DNA of 64,000 nt. Origin: Roseobacter sp. HKCCD6576-2 (GTDB lineage: Bacteria > Pseudomonadota > Alphaproteobacteria > Rhodobacterales > Rhodobacteraceae). The translations under genes and the position numbers were made by a program. The notes below the pieces were generated by a model. It saw only the letters and a list, made by a program, of their open reading frames with translations, ran no database searches and was not told the origin of the DNA. The stretch covers positions 186,001 to 250,000 of the forward strand of contig NZ_WVNW01000002.1 in assembly GCF_013179285.1 (NCBI RefSeq), written 5' to 3'. Shown piece after piece: positions 39,384-47,459 of the stretch (position 1 is the stretch's first letter; the number at the start of each line of letters is the position of its first letter).

Positions 39384-40238
39384 CTATCCTTCCATGTCGA
39401 TATTGGTGGGGTGGACTGTGACGCTGCATCCCGAGCACATCGGCATAAACAGATCGGGCTGTTTGGGGGTGCCTCGCGGCTTGCTCTCGCCCCATCCAAA
39501 TCCATGCGCCGCGCGGGCTTCGGCTTCGAGATCGTCAAGCCATGCGCCCCAGGTCGGATCGAATGCCGCAGCCTCTATGCGCTGCGCCGCCGTCTGCATC
39601 GTCCCACACATACACTCGCCAGACCGGCAGAGCGCTTTGGAAACTGGATTGATAGGGATGTTGCGGCTCGCGAGGTACTTGTCGCGGAGTTCTGGGGTCC
39701 AATCGTGGATCAGGTTGAACCACATGTTCATGGGGGCGGCGGGGTCCATGCTGACGCGCTTGAGTGTCTTGGATCGGTTTGGGCTTTCTGCTCTGAATGC
39801 GCCGTTGAGCAAGAGCACGCGCGTGTTGCGCTTGCCCTGCCGCAGTTCCTTGGAAACAGTCTTGCGGAAGGGGCCAGCCTTGAGCACGTGATAGGCCATT
39901 TTGTGGGCGTCGGTGCCTTTGCCGAAGAAGCCCTTGCGCATCACATATTCTTCATACGCCCGGCCAGCGTCAGCGATGACCAAAGGTGCATCGTGCCCAT
40001 AATTGGCCTCGACATGGGCCTCAGTTGCTTGAAGGCCGCAGCCCGTTCGTCCGTGGATCGACATTGCGACGGGCAGCCCGAGTTCGACGGCTAGCGCATG
40101 TGTCGCCGCGCTGTCGTTGCCGCCAGACACCATCGTGACGATGTGCGTTGGATCGAACCACTCGATTGCAAGCCGCACATAGGCAGCGGATTGGTCAATT
40201 GCCTGTTCTAGTGTCGCGGGTTCCTGCGTCATGATCAT
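39384..40238 (-). CDS. PAPS-reductase-like PP-loop enzyme
   Basis: A 284-residue member of the adenine nucleotide alpha hydrolase superfamily. The PP-loop SGGNDS is at residues 38-43. Near the C-terminus lie Cys motifs CRSGECMCG and CSGCSVTVHP, which could bind a metal or an iron-sulfur centre. Phage members resemble PAPS reductases, but many act on other substrates, including thio-modification of DNA or RNA. GAGGTG lies before the ATG at 40238, which overlaps the previous gene by four bases. Confidence 0.8.
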   Translation of the reverse strand: MIMTQEPATLEQAIDQSAAYVRLAIEWFDPTHIVTMVSGGNDSAATHALAVELGLPVAMSIHGRTGCGLQATEAHVEANYGHDAPLVIADAGRAYEEYVMRKGFFGKGTDAHKMAYHVLKAGPFRKTVSKELRQGKRNTRVLLLNGAFRAESPNRSKTLKRVSMDPAAPMNMWFNLIHDWTPELRDKYLASRNIPINPVSKALCRSGECMCGTMQTAAQRIEAAAFDPTWGAWLDDLEAEARAAHGFGWGESKPRGTPKQPDLFMPMCSGCSVTVHPTNIDMEG

Positions 40239-41029
40239 GCGGACACCTCGCCACCTTCTTGGACTGTGACGCTGTAGAAGGCGCACCATGGATTGCGGTC
40301 CCAGGCGTCTTGGTGCTGGCGCTTGAACCCTTCACGGTAGTCAAGCCAACCGTCACTCGGATTGCCGTAAGGCCCGCCGGGGGCCATGTGAACCGGGTCA
40401 ACGCCGGTGGAACGCGCTTCCTTCGGGCTGATCTCCTGAACCCGCTTCACGTCCACATCGCTGACGGTCAGGGTCAGGCGGGAGGCCCAACGGGGCATGG
40501 TGATGGAGGGACGCCAGCGCGTTGGGCTATGGCCAGGGGGCCATGTGTATTCGTAATATGTTAGATCACTCAGCCGAACGTTAGCCTTTCGGGCATCTTC
40601 ACGAGACTCATCAATCAGGCGATGAAGTTGGTCGATGTCATCAACGTCCAGCCACTCTTTGCGCGGGCCGTCCACGTAATCCAGCGCGACTGTTGCATTG
40701 TTGTAGTGCCAAGCGCCTATGCGCCACGTCTCGCGGCACCAGAGCCGATCCCCAGGGGCGAACTGAACTTCGAACTGAGGCCAACACATTCGGTCATCTA
40801 CCTGCCACCAGTTCCAAAAACGAGACATGCCGCGTGGGTTTGTGTCTGTCCGGTGCTGTGAGCAATAGGCGTCGAGATAAGGTGCCTCGTGTTTTTGAAC
40901 GTGCTTTGGGTGACAGTCTGGCTCTGGCGCTGGCGGCACGTTTTCCAACGGCCTCACGATCAGCGACAAGCGGCCATCCAGCGCGGCGCGCACCTCATGG
41001 GGGCGGAGGTCTAGGGGGTGGTCAGTCAT
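40235..41029 (-). CDS. phage ASCH-like / morphogenetic-type protein
   Basis: A 264-residue protein. The pattern starts LRPHEVRAALDGRLSLIVRP, then FAPGDRLWCRETWRIG, WRPSITMPRWASRLTLTVSDVDVKRVQEIS and a C-terminal WDRNPWCAFYSVTV. This is a widespread phage family with an ASCH-like beta barrel that probably binds RNA or modified nucleotides; databases often call it a morphogenetic protein without evidence. The ATG at 41029 is preferred to an upstream start at 41068. Confidence 0.78.
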   Translation of the reverse strand: MTDHPLDLRPHEVRAALDGRLSLIVRPLENVPPAPEPDCHPKHVQKHEAPYLDAYCSQHRTDTNPRGMSRFWNWWQVDDRMCWPQFEVQFAPGDRLWCRETWRIGAWHYNNATVALDYVDGPRKEWLDVDDIDQLHRLIDESREDARKANVRLSDLTYYEYTWPPGHSPTRWRPSITMPRWASRLTLTVSDVDVKRVQEISPKEARSTGVDPVHMAPGGPYGNPSDGWLDYREGFKRQHQDAWDRNPWCAFYSVTVQEGGEVSA

Positions 41030-41465
41030 TGGCCGCCTGTCCAAGCTCGACCACGTTGTTGAGTTCATGGTCTGGGTGCTGAGAGGCCATATGCCTCGCG
41101 AGGTTTTGGAACGTCCGGTTGCAGCACGGGCAGACGCCAGCCTTGGCGCGGTTCTTCATCCGCGTTGCGGCTCCTTTGTAGGCGGCTGCGGATCGCTTTT
41201 GGGCTTCCGCATCTGCCTCCGCAGCGCGCCTTCTATCAACCTCATAGGCGTTGTTCTGTTTAAGCCGGTCGCGCTCACGGCGGAGTTTTTCAATCTCAGT
41301 TTCACCTGTGACGTAGTGCTGCGAGTGACCATGCGGGCAGTGAAAGGAGCCATGCTCCCTTTGCTGCAGCGCGACCCGATAGACCTCATCTGAGATTCCG
41401 AAACGTGTTTTGCACTTACAGCATGTTTCGATCCACAGTTGAGCGCTGAAATCCCATTTAGCCAT
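41022..41465 (-). CDS. zinc-finger phage protein with coiled coil
   Basis: A 147-residue protein. CCKCKTRFGI near residue 15 and a following CPHGH give a possible first zinc site; a coiled coil (TEIEKLRRERDRLKQNNAYEVDRRRAAEADAEAQK) fills the middle; the end CPCCNRTFQNLARHMASQHP is a C2H2-type finger. GGAGG lies five bases before the ATG at 41465. It overlaps its downstream neighbour by eight bases. It may bind nucleic acid in early phage development. Confidence 0.7.
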   Translation of the reverse strand: MAKWDFSAQLWIETCCKCKTRFGISDEVYRVALQQREHGSFHCPHGHSQHYVTGETEIEKLRRERDRLKQNNAYEVDRRRAAEADAEAQKRSAAAYKGAATRMKNRAKAGVCPCCNRTFQNLARHMASQHPDHELNNVVELGQAAND

Positions 41466-41655
41466 CACGGCCTCCTTTCTGTGTGGGGGGGCTATTGAGG
41501 TAGAGTCCGAAGCGCAAAAGCGATATAGAGCAGGTTTTGGGCGGGCCAGAGCCGAACACTTTGCGGATGTCTCCGCAGGAAAGACACGTCCACTTCGTGT
41601 GAGTTCGTGAAAGCGACTTCCGAGGAACCCAAAAACACCTTTGATCAGCCGACAT
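41458..41655 (-). CDS. small Cys-containing protein, 65 aa
   Basis: It starts at 41655 with TGATG overlap to the stop of the small membrane peptide upstream. It has one CxxC (TCLSCGD) and a later Cys, so a metal site is possible. The end overlaps the zinc-finger gene. There is no recognised family. Confidence 0.5.
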   Translation of the reverse strand: MSADQRCFWVPRKSLSRTHTKWTCLSCGDIRKVFGSGPPKTCSISLLRFGLYLNSPPTQKGGRDG

Positions 41656-41759
41656 CAGAATGGCCCCCAAAAGATCACGTAGGCAACGACCCAGAAGATG
41701 ATCGTGGCAATCGAGACAATGATTATCCCGCCGCCCGGTGGTAGACGACGCCCGCTCAT
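41655..41759 (-). CDS. 34-aa single-helix membrane peptide
   Basis: The frame reads MSGRRLPPGGG followed by a clear membrane helix (IIIVSIATIIFWVVAYVIFW), 34 residues in all. Its stop shares a base with the next start (TGATG), which argues for real, coupled translation. The function is unknown; the Arg-rich N-terminus should stay in the cytoplasm. Confidence 0.6.
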   Translation of the reverse strand: MSGRRLPPGGGIIIVSIATIIFWVVAYVIFWGPF

Positions 41760-41842
41760 GATGTGCACCACGTCACTTGACCGTCAGACATCGCGACGAC
41801 CTGTTCTGCGGTCAGCGATAGCGAGACCACAAAGGCGATCAC
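41756..41842 (-). CDS. possible 28-aa leader peptide of leftward operon
   Basis: A GTG-started frame (MIAFVVSLSLTAEQVVAMSD and on) ends in a TGA that overlaps the ATG of the next peptide by four bases. No binding site is clear. It may be the first gene of the operon or chance. Confidence 0.3.
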   Translation of the reverse strand: MIAFVVSLSLTAEQVVAMSDGQVTWCTS

Positions 41843-41867
41843 ATTGACAAAACACGAAGTGCGCCAA

Positions 41868-41890
41868 GGTTCACTGAACCTGGCTGAACC
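41868..41890. promoter_or_regulatory. palindromic operator-like site near attR
   Basis: GGTTCA-C-TGAACC at 41868-41880 is a perfect 13-base palindrome, and a further TGAACC half-site follows at 41885-41890. It lies upstream of the leftward operon and close to the phage end, a natural place for repressor control. Confidence 0.5.
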
Positions 41891-41976
41891 TGTGGAAATG
41901 GGCCAAACCAAGAACGGGCGCTGAATACGAAGCGGTCTCTTGGCTATCTTTGAATGGCTTGGGGAGGGACCGAGTT

Positions 41977-42022
41977 GTTTACACCGAAGATGTCGGGAGT
42001 TCGAGCCTCTCATCACCCACCA
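41977..42022 (+). other. attR: 3' fragment of tRNA-Val(UAC)
   Basis: The sequence holds the anticodon loop TTTACAC (41978-41984, anticodon TAC), the 3' anticodon stem CGAAG, variable loop ATGTC, a full T-arm (GGGAG-TTCGAGC-CTCTC, 41995-42011) and the acceptor 3' strand ATCACCC plus A and CCA (to 42022). The 5' half is missing: upstream bases AGTTG do not pair with CGAAG. A tRNA 3' half at the end of a prophage is the usual mark left by an integrase that recombines within tRNA genes. Confidence 0.82.
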
Positions 42023-42206
42023 ATCAATCCAGATTTGAGCAATGCGCAGCGCGGGGCTATCGAGCCTATCCAATACGCGCAGAAGCCTTCTCAACGCCCG
42101 CGCAGCGTGCGTTTGCGCACAGCGCCTGTTGGTCGATCCCCCTGCCCAAACCGCCCAACACGTCCTACCTTTACCGCAATCAAGTTTGCCGAAGGAGGCC
42201 CTGCCG

Positions 42207-43145
42207 ATGAGCTGGAACCCTGCACTGGACCCCGACTGCCCCACCGAAGACGCGGTTGACGCGATTGAAACCGTGATTGTGCCCCGCGCCCGCGACCTCG
42301 GCGATTTCGAGGTGCGCCGAGCCTTGCCCGCGCCGAAACGCCAAATGGTTGGTCCGTTTATCTTCTTCGATCAGATGGGCCCGGCAGAGTTCGTCACCGG
42401 CAAAGGTGTGGATATCCGGCCGCATCCGCATATCGGCCTGGCGACCGTGACCTATCTCTACAAGGGCAAATTCCACCATCGCGACAGCCTCGGCACCGAT
42501 CAATGGATCGAGCCAGGGGCGGTGAACCTGATGACGGCGGCCCATGGCATCACCCATTCGGAGCGGATCGATGGCGAGATGTTGAAGGCGCCCTACAATC
42601 TCTTCGGCATCCAGACCTGGATCGCGCTCCCGAAAGGGGCCGAAGACGGTCAGGCCGCGTTTGTTCATGCGGGCAAATCCGAACTGCCGCTTTTGGAAGG
42701 CGAGGGCAAAGAAATGCGCCTGATCCTCGGCAACGCTTATGGCGAACGGGCCCCGGTCGAAACCGCGTCCGAGATGTTCTATGCCGATGCGCTGCTGCAA
42801 CCCGGCGCGCGGCTGCCAATGCCGGACGATCATGAGGATCGCGGGGCGTATGTGGTCTCGGGTCGCGTCGAGATCGCGGGGCAACGCTATGAGGCGGGGC
42901 AGATGATGGTCTTCCGCCCTGGCGATCGGGTGTCGATGACCGCCGGCGAAGAGGGCGCGCGGGTGATGATCCTGGGCGGTGAGACGCTCGAAGGCCCGCG
43001 CTATATCTGGTGGAACTTCGTCGCCTCCTCAAAGGAACGGATCGAGGAGGCGAAAGAGGCCTGGCGCGCGGGTGATTGGGAACATGGCCGGTTTCAACTG
43101 CCACCCACGGACAAGGAGGAGTTCATCCCGCTGCCGGAGCGGTAG
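42207..43145 (+). CDS. pirin family protein
   Basis: A 312-residue bicupin. The N-terminal cupin has the metal site PHPHIGLATVTYLYKGKFHHRDS, and QWIEPGAVNLMTAAHGITHSE is typical of pirins. GAAGGAGG lies before the ATG at 42207. Bacterial pirins act as quercetin-type dioxygenases or bind metabolic enzymes; the substrate cannot be read here. It is the first chromosomal gene after the prophage. Confidence 0.92.
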   Translation: MSWNPALDPDCPTEDAVDAIETVIVPRARDLGDFEVRRALPAPKRQMVGPFIFFDQMGPAEFVTGKGVDIRPHPHIGLATVTYLYKGKFHHRDSLGTDQWIEPGAVNLMTAAHGITHSERIDGEMLKAPYNLFGIQTWIALPKGAEDGQAAFVHAGKSELPLLEGEGKEMRLILGNAYGERAPVETASEMFYADALLQPGARLPMPDDHEDRGAYVVSGRVEIAGQRYEAGQMMVFRPGDRVSMTAGEEGARVMILGGETLEGPRYIWWNFVASSKERIEEAKEAWRAGDWEHGRFQLPPTDKEEFIPLPER

Positions 43146-43175
43146 GCTTGCTGTTTTCCGCACGTGCTCTTTCTA

Positions 43176-43205
43176 AACGCCCGCTTCGCCGCCGAAGCGG
43201 GCGTT
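43176..43205. terminator. bidirectional terminator hairpin
   Basis: AACGCCCGCTTCG (43176-43188) pairs perfectly with CGAAGCGGGCGTT (43193-43205) around a four-base loop. It lies between the 3' ends of the pirin and GNAT genes and can serve both. Confidence 0.75.
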
Positions 43206-43207
43206 GC

Positions 43208-43666
43208 TTAAATGGGCTTCTCAAAAAAGACGCGATTGAAGCCGTCTTCTCGTCTCCGCTCAATTTCCTGATAGCCGAGATGTGGATAGATCGACAGATT
43301 CTCTGTCATTTTCTCGTTCGTGTAGAGTTTGACCGACGTCGCTTTGGACAGTTTCGCCTCCGCCTCACAAAACTCGATGAGACGCTTGCCGATACCTCGA
43401 CCTGTCGTGTCCGAGCGAACGGCGACGTTTTCCAGAAGGATGTGATCACCCTCCTGATAAAAGATGATGAACCCAACGACATCGGCCCCTGCGTCGACGG
43501 CGACATAGGCATGACCTGACGCAATCAGAGAGCTGAAGTCCGCGACCATTGGGGCGGGCTTTTTCCCAATCGCTGCAACATATTGATCATAAGCGTTTTC
43601 TGCACAGGATCGGATAGCGGGCTCATCACGTTTGTGCGCTTGCCTGATCTCAAAGCGTTCGCTCAT
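43208..43666 (-). CDS. GNAT family N-acetyltransferase
   Basis: A 152-residue acetyltransferase. Motif A (ENVAVRSDTTGRGIGKRLIEF) with the R-x-x-G-x-G/A acetyl-CoA loop is near residues 80-100, and motif B (LYTNEKMTENLSIYPHLGYQE) follows. GGAGAGG precedes the ATG at 43666. The substrate is not known. Confidence 0.88.
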   Translation of the reverse strand: MSERFEIRQAHKRDEPAIRSCAENAYDQYVAAIGKKPAPMVADFSSLIASGHAYVAVDAGADVVGFIIFYQEGDHILLENVAVRSDTTGRGIGKRLIEFCEAEAKLSKATSVKLYTNEKMTENLSIYPHLGYQEIERRREDGFNRVFFEKPI

Positions 43667-43766
43667 AGGCCTCTCCAACCCACAGATGAAGAAACCCTAT
43701 TCCTCCGGGCTGCCAGTGTGCAAGAACGGCGCGGACCGGGGTTTCCTTGCCTTTGAAACCAGCCGT

Positions 43767-44258
43767 TTACTGCAGCTCGGCCAAGATTTCCGCTAGGATC
43801 TCCATACCGGCGGCCCAGCCTTTGTCCATACCTGCGAGGGCAGCGGCAAAACAGGCAACCTCGGCCTCGGTCGCCTCATGCGGTTCCCAGGTTAGCCGCA
43901 GTTTGGTTTTGCCTCCGACCTCGCCAAAGGTGACGGTGGTCAGAAGGACGCGGGGCCAATCCGGCATCATCGGGTTGGCGATCACGTTCCAATCCGCATC
44001 GGCCATGGAATGGAGCCAGACGAGGCGTTCCGGCGCGACCACTTCGGTATATTCAACCCGCTGATAGTTGGCGTTTCCGTTCCATCTCATCTCTCCCAGC
44101 CAGAGACCGCCGGGCGCGACGTCGAACTGATGGATGATGGTCTCAACACCCGGCCCATACCAGCGGGAGAGCAACTCCGGCTCGGTCCAGGCGCGCCAGA
44201 CGAGCGCAGCGGGCCCGTCAAATTCACGCTCCAGCACAAAGATCGGAGTCTCGGTCAT
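43767..44258 (-). CDS. AHSA1/SRPBCC domain protein
   Basis: A 163-residue protein of the SRPBCC superfamily, AHSA1 subgroup: LEREFDGPAALVWRAWTEPELLSRWYGP at the start, GEMRWNG and LVWLHSMAD in the middle, TKLRLTWEPHEATEAEV and the closing helix MDKGWAAGMEILAEIL. Such proteins bind hydrophobic ligands. It overlaps the ArsR-type regulator gene upstream by four bases, and the pair is a common operon. Confidence 0.9.
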   Translation of the reverse strand: MTETPIFVLEREFDGPAALVWRAWTEPELLSRWYGPGVETIIHQFDVAPGGLWLGEMRWNGNANYQRVEYTEVVAPERLVWLHSMADADWNVIANPMMPDWPRVLLTTVTFGEVGGKTKLRLTWEPHEATEAEVACFAAALAGMDKGWAAGMEILAEILAELQ

Positions 44259-44617
44259 CGGTCTGTCCTCTCTACCGTCTTTAAATCTTCAAGTAATGTG
44301 TCGAGTTGGTCGAAACTGCCGGACCAGAACTGTTCGAATTGCTTGAGCCACGCGACGGCGGCGGCCATATGCGCCGCGTTCAGCCGGGCAGGGCGGCGTT
44401 GCTTGTCGATGGCCCGTTCGACGAGGCCGGCGCGTTCCAGCACTTTAAGATGTTTCGAAATCGCGGGCTGGCTCATCTGAAACGGCGCGGCGATGTCGTG
44501 GACGGGCGCGTCGCCTTGGGCAAGCCGGGATAAAATGGCCCGGCGCGTTGGATCGGCCAGGGCGGCGAAAACCGCGTCCAGGTTGGGGTGCCCCTCTTTA
44601 TAACCAAATTGTTCCAT
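44255..44617 (-). CDS. ArsR-family transcriptional regulator
   Basis: A 120-residue winged-helix regulator. Its core is VFAALADPTRRAILSRLAQG followed by the recognition helix MSQPAISKHLKVLERAGLVERAID. No metal-binding Cys motif is seen in helix alpha3, as is usual in ArsR proteins paired with AHSA1 genes. The ATG at 44617 lies in an A/T-rich stretch (AACTAGATGGTTA nearby) that may include its own operator. Confidence 0.9.
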   Translation of the reverse strand: MEQFGYKEGHPNLDAVFAALADPTRRAILSRLAQGDAPVHDIAAPFQMSQPAISKHLKVLERAGLVERAIDKQRRPARLNAAHMAAAVAWLKQFEQFWSGSFDQLDTLLEDLKTVERTDR

Positions 44618-44720
44618 AACTAGATGGTTATTTCGTTTGGCCCCATCCGTCAAGCGGACCGATCGGCTGGCTCTGGCGCGCACCGGTTTTTTCGCGTAGC
44701 GGGCAGGGAGGAGGGGTGAC

Positions 44721-45683
44721 ATGGCTGAGTCTGTCGAGATCAAATCGGGCAGCGATGGTAAGGCCGCCATTGGGTTGATCCTGATGGCCATGTTCTTCAT
44801 CTCGATCAACGACATGATGATCAAGGCGCTGTCGGACGGCTATCCGTTGCATCAGATGGTTTTTATCCGCTCGGCCATTGGCATCTGCATTGCGCTGATG
44901 ATTTTGCGGATGGAGGGCGGTTTCCATCTGCTCAAGACCACGCAACCTGGCTTGCATTTGATCCGCGCGCTGTTGATCGTCTTCGCGAATATGACATTCT
45001 TCGCCGCTTTGGCGGTGATGCCGCTTGCGACGGCGACGGCGATCTTTTTCGTCGCGCCGCTCTTCATCACGCTGCTCTCGATCCCGATTCTGGGGGAGAA
45101 GGTGGGTCCACGGCGTTTCGGTGCGGTGATTGTGGGGTTCTTGGGGGTCGTGGTGATGACGCAACCCTGGAGTGACGCCGATGCCGGCGCGGCGGGAGGG
45201 TGGACATTGGCTTTGCCGATTTTGGCCGCCCTTGGCTATGCGGGGATGAATGTGTTGACCCGGAAGCTTGGGGTGAAATCGAGCGCTGCTGCGATGGCGA
45301 TCTATATTCAGGGTGCGTTTCTCTGTGTCGGCGGGATTTTCTTTTTGGTTGCCGGCGATGGGCGATTTGCCGAACGGGTCGAGCATGACAGTCTGATCTT
45401 CTTGCTGCGCGCCTGGACCTGGCCCGCGACCGAAGACGTTTGGATGTTCGTACTGATTGGGGTTTTGGGTGGCGGCATTGGCTATGCGATCAGCCAGGCT
45501 TATCGGACCGGCGCGCCCGCCACCGTGGCCCCCTTCGAATACGCGGCTTTGCCAATGGCGATTTTCTGGGGCTGGGTGGTGTTTGGCGAGGTCCCGTCAG
45601 CGGCGGTTTGGGTCGGGATTGTGCTGATTGCGTCGGCGGGGCTTTATGTGTTTTGGCGCGAACGACAGGCGTCAGAGACATGA
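44721..45683 (+). CDS. EamA-type drug/metabolite transporter
   Basis: A 320-residue inner membrane protein with ten hydrophobic segments in two EamA repeats, the first starting IGLILMAMFFISINDMMIKAL and ending near VVVMTQPW, the second from LALPILAALGYAGMNVLTRKLG to VLIASAGLYVFW. The transported compound is not known. GAGGAGGGG lies before the ATG. The downstream GNAT gene overlaps its stop and is probably co-transcribed. Confidence 0.9.
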   Translation: MAESVEIKSGSDGKAAIGLILMAMFFISINDMMIKALSDGYPLHQMVFIRSAIGICIALMILRMEGGFHLLKTTQPGLHLIRALLIVFANMTFFAALAVMPLATATAIFFVAPLFITLLSIPILGEKVGPRRFGAVIVGFLGVVVMTQPWSDADAGAAGGWTLALPILAALGYAGMNVLTRKLGVKSSAAAMAIYIQGAFLCVGGIFFLVAGDGRFAERVEHDSLIFLLRAWTWPATEDVWMFVLIGVLGGGIGYAISQAYRTGAPATVAPFEYAALPMAIFWGWVVFGEVPSAAVWVGIVLIASAGLYVFWRERQASET

Positions 45684-46225
45684 GTTTGGTGATCCGCCCG
45701 GCCTGTGAGGATGACTTGCCTGGGCTTCGGGCCCTGCATATTGCCAATTGGCAAACCACCTATGCCCCCTGCTTCAAAGCTGGCGCTTTAGATGCGCCGT
45801 TGACGGCGATGATGTCGCAGAAATGGGTCCCCGATGTTTTGGACAAAGCTGAGGTTGCGGTGGCGGAGTGGGACGGCGCTTTGGCGGGTTTTGCGCTTTG
45901 GTATCCCCACCATGAGGAGGGGCCGTATCTGGACAACTTACATACTGGCGCCGGGATGCGCGGGAAGGGTGTTGGGCGGCACCTGATGCGGGCAATCTGC
46001 GCCGACTTGCGGCGGCGTGGCCTGTCATCTCTGTCGCTGGTTGTTTTGGAGGAGAACAAGGCGACCCGGACGGTGTATCGGCATTGGGGTGGTGTCGAGG
46101 GACCTGTGTTCGACGATCCGCTTTTGGGCGAAACCGTCCCGGCGCGGCGGATGTTCTGGCCAGATTTGGACGTCTTGGAGGCCTGTTTGGCTGGTGACGC
46201 CACGCGTTCGCGGGGCGGATCCTAA
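45680..46225 (+). CDS. GNAT family N-acetyltransferase
   Basis: A 181-residue protein beginning VIRPACEDDLPGLRALHIANWQTTY, with the acetyl-CoA loop GAGMRGKGVGRHLM near residue 95 and VLEENKATRTVYRHWGG later. The ATG at 45680 overlaps the transporter stop by four bases. The substrate is not known. Confidence 0.85.
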   Translation: MSLVIRPACEDDLPGLRALHIANWQTTYAPCFKAGALDAPLTAMMSQKWVPDVLDKAEVAVAEWDGALAGFALWYPHHEEGPYLDNLHTGAGMRGKGVGRHLMRAICADLRRRGLSSLSLVVLEENKATRTVYRHWGGVEGPVFDDPLLGETVPARRMFWPDLDVLEACLAGDATRSRGGS

Positions 46226-46333
46226 TCCTTAGTCAGATGGGTGGAGATTTTGAGTGCATGCCCGCTTGACGAGGCGCGGTGCGCAGCATAGACCACACGT
46301 CACGCCGAAGCGGATGCGTAAGGCGGATGGTGA

Positions 46334-46410
46334 GCGGTTGTAGCTCAGTTGGTTAGAGTACCGGCCTGTCACGCCGGGGGTCGCGGGTTCGAGCCCCGTC
46401 AACCGCGCCA
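46334..46410 (+). tRNA. tRNA-Asp (GTC), first copy
   Basis: A complete 77-base cloverleaf: acceptor GCGGTTG pairs with CAACCGC, D-arm AGCTCAGTTGGTTAGAGT, anticodon loop CTGTCAC with GTC at 46368-46370, T-arm GCGGG-TTCGAGC-CCCGT and encoded GCCA end. Confidence 0.97.
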
Positions 46411-46444
46411 CCACCATCGCTCTTGCATCCTGTTTCGCGTCTGC

Positions 46445-46521
46445 GCGGTTGTAGCTCAGTTGGTTAGAGTACCGGCCTGTCACGCCGGGGGTCGCGGGTT
46501 CGAGCCCCGTCAACCGCGCCA
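46445..46521 (+). tRNA. tRNA-Asp (GTC), second copy
   Basis: Identical in all 77 bases to the copy 34 bases upstream, with encoded CCA. Tandem tRNA-Asp copies fit a simple duplication that raises dosage; both are probably on one transcript. Confidence 0.97.
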
Positions 46522-46739
46522 CGTCTTCCCCTTTGGTTGGAATATGCCCTGATGGGCAGTGTCGGCGCGTCGGCTCGTGACCCCTGGGCGGAGTCCTCGC
46601 CAACGCGCGCTGTCGCGGGATTATGGGCAAGGTCGCGTGGCGCTTGACCAGTTTAGGTGCTGCTGCGACCTAGTGCGTTCCGACATCACATCTGTGGAGC
46701 CGCGCTGGCATCTGCCGGTTTGGCTGCTATCGTTTTGGC

Positions 46740-47459
46740 ATGAGATTGGGGCCATGCAGTTTGATTGCGGCAGGGGTGGCGGCTTGGGCCTCTTGGGCCG
46801 TTGCGCAAGAGCCAGATGTTTTGATGCCTGGCGCTGTCGAGGATTTGACGGGGCAGGCTCATTTTGGGGAGATGGCTTTTCTGTCGGAGTTGCAGGCGCA
46901 TGTTCCCGGCTTTCTGGCCCGGCCTGGGCCGCCGGATGTGTCGGCCGCAGAGGGCGATCCGTTTTATTGGGTCATTCAAGGCTCGTTTGGGGCACCCGGC
47001 GGGCGGATTCCGGCGGGGCTGGTGCATTGCGCCCGTTATGGTTTGGCGATTCGCGACCAGATGGCTGCGCGTCGCGTCTCTGACCCCGAGGTGTTTCCGC
47101 TGTTGACCGCAACGCGGGCGGAGCGAGATGATTTGGAGACCTGGCCCGAGGAGGCGGTGGCCCTTCTGCGGTGTAGCTTTGCTTGGGATGATGCGCGGCG
47201 GCTGCGCCCTTGGACGGAAGATGAGGCCCACGCGCTGCTCGCTCTCGGGTTTGCGGAGACGGTTCGCGTCGACGACACAGTGATCCGTGCGGAAGAGGGG
47301 GAGCATATTCGCGCTCAATATGGCGCCGAGGGGTATCGGCTGGTTGGGCGGGATGGGCCGCGTTCAAGCTATCAATGGGTGGAGCGGGTTCAGGTGGTTC
47401 GCCAGATCAGCCATCAGCGGGTGAGCTTTCGGGTGTTTTTGATGGGCGGGGGCGTCTGA
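46740..47459 (+). CDS. exported hypothetical protein, 239 aa
   Basis: The N-terminus (LIAAGVAAWASWAVAQE) is a Sec signal with a cut site near Ala22. The mature part is rich in acidic and aromatic residues with a Cys pair (VHCARYG and LRCSFAW) that may form a disulfide in the periplasm. No domain is recognised. It stands alone after the tRNA genes. Confidence 0.6.
   Translation: MRLGPCSLIAAGVAAWASWAVAQEPDVLMPGAVEDLTGQAHFGEMAFLSELQAHVPGFLARPGPPDVSAAEGDPFYWVIQGSFGAPGGRIPAGLVHCARYGLAIRDQMAARRVSDPEVFPLLTATRAERDDLETWPEEAVALLRCSFAWDDARRLRPWTEDEAHALLALGFAETVRVDDTVIRAEEGEHIRAQYGAEGYRLVGRDGPRSSYQWVERVQVVRQISHQRVSFRVFLMGGGV

Noticed and set aside
41950-42022. intact tRNA-Val gene
   Set aside because: The 5' acceptor strand and D-arm are missing and the 5' anticodon stem does not pair, so it is only a 3' fragment.
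42000-42206. N-terminal extension of pirin upstream of 42207
   Set aside because: The extension reads through the tRNA fragment region; GAAGGAGG before the ATG at 42207 fixes the start.
41756-42244. 162-residue reverse-strand frame across the phage end
   Set aside because: It runs through the tRNA-Val fragment (GSNSRHL stretch is a tRNA shadow) and into the pirin gene; only its last 28 codons may matter.
46229-46630. 133-residue reverse-strand frame with a repeated LTGLEPATPGVTGRYSNQLSY stretch
   Set aside because: The repeat is the translation of the two tRNA-Asp genes on the other strand, a well-known artefact.
46559-47083. 174-residue frame after the tRNA genes
   Set aside because: Cys/Trp/Arg-rich out-of-frame reading of the exported protein gene at 46740-47459.
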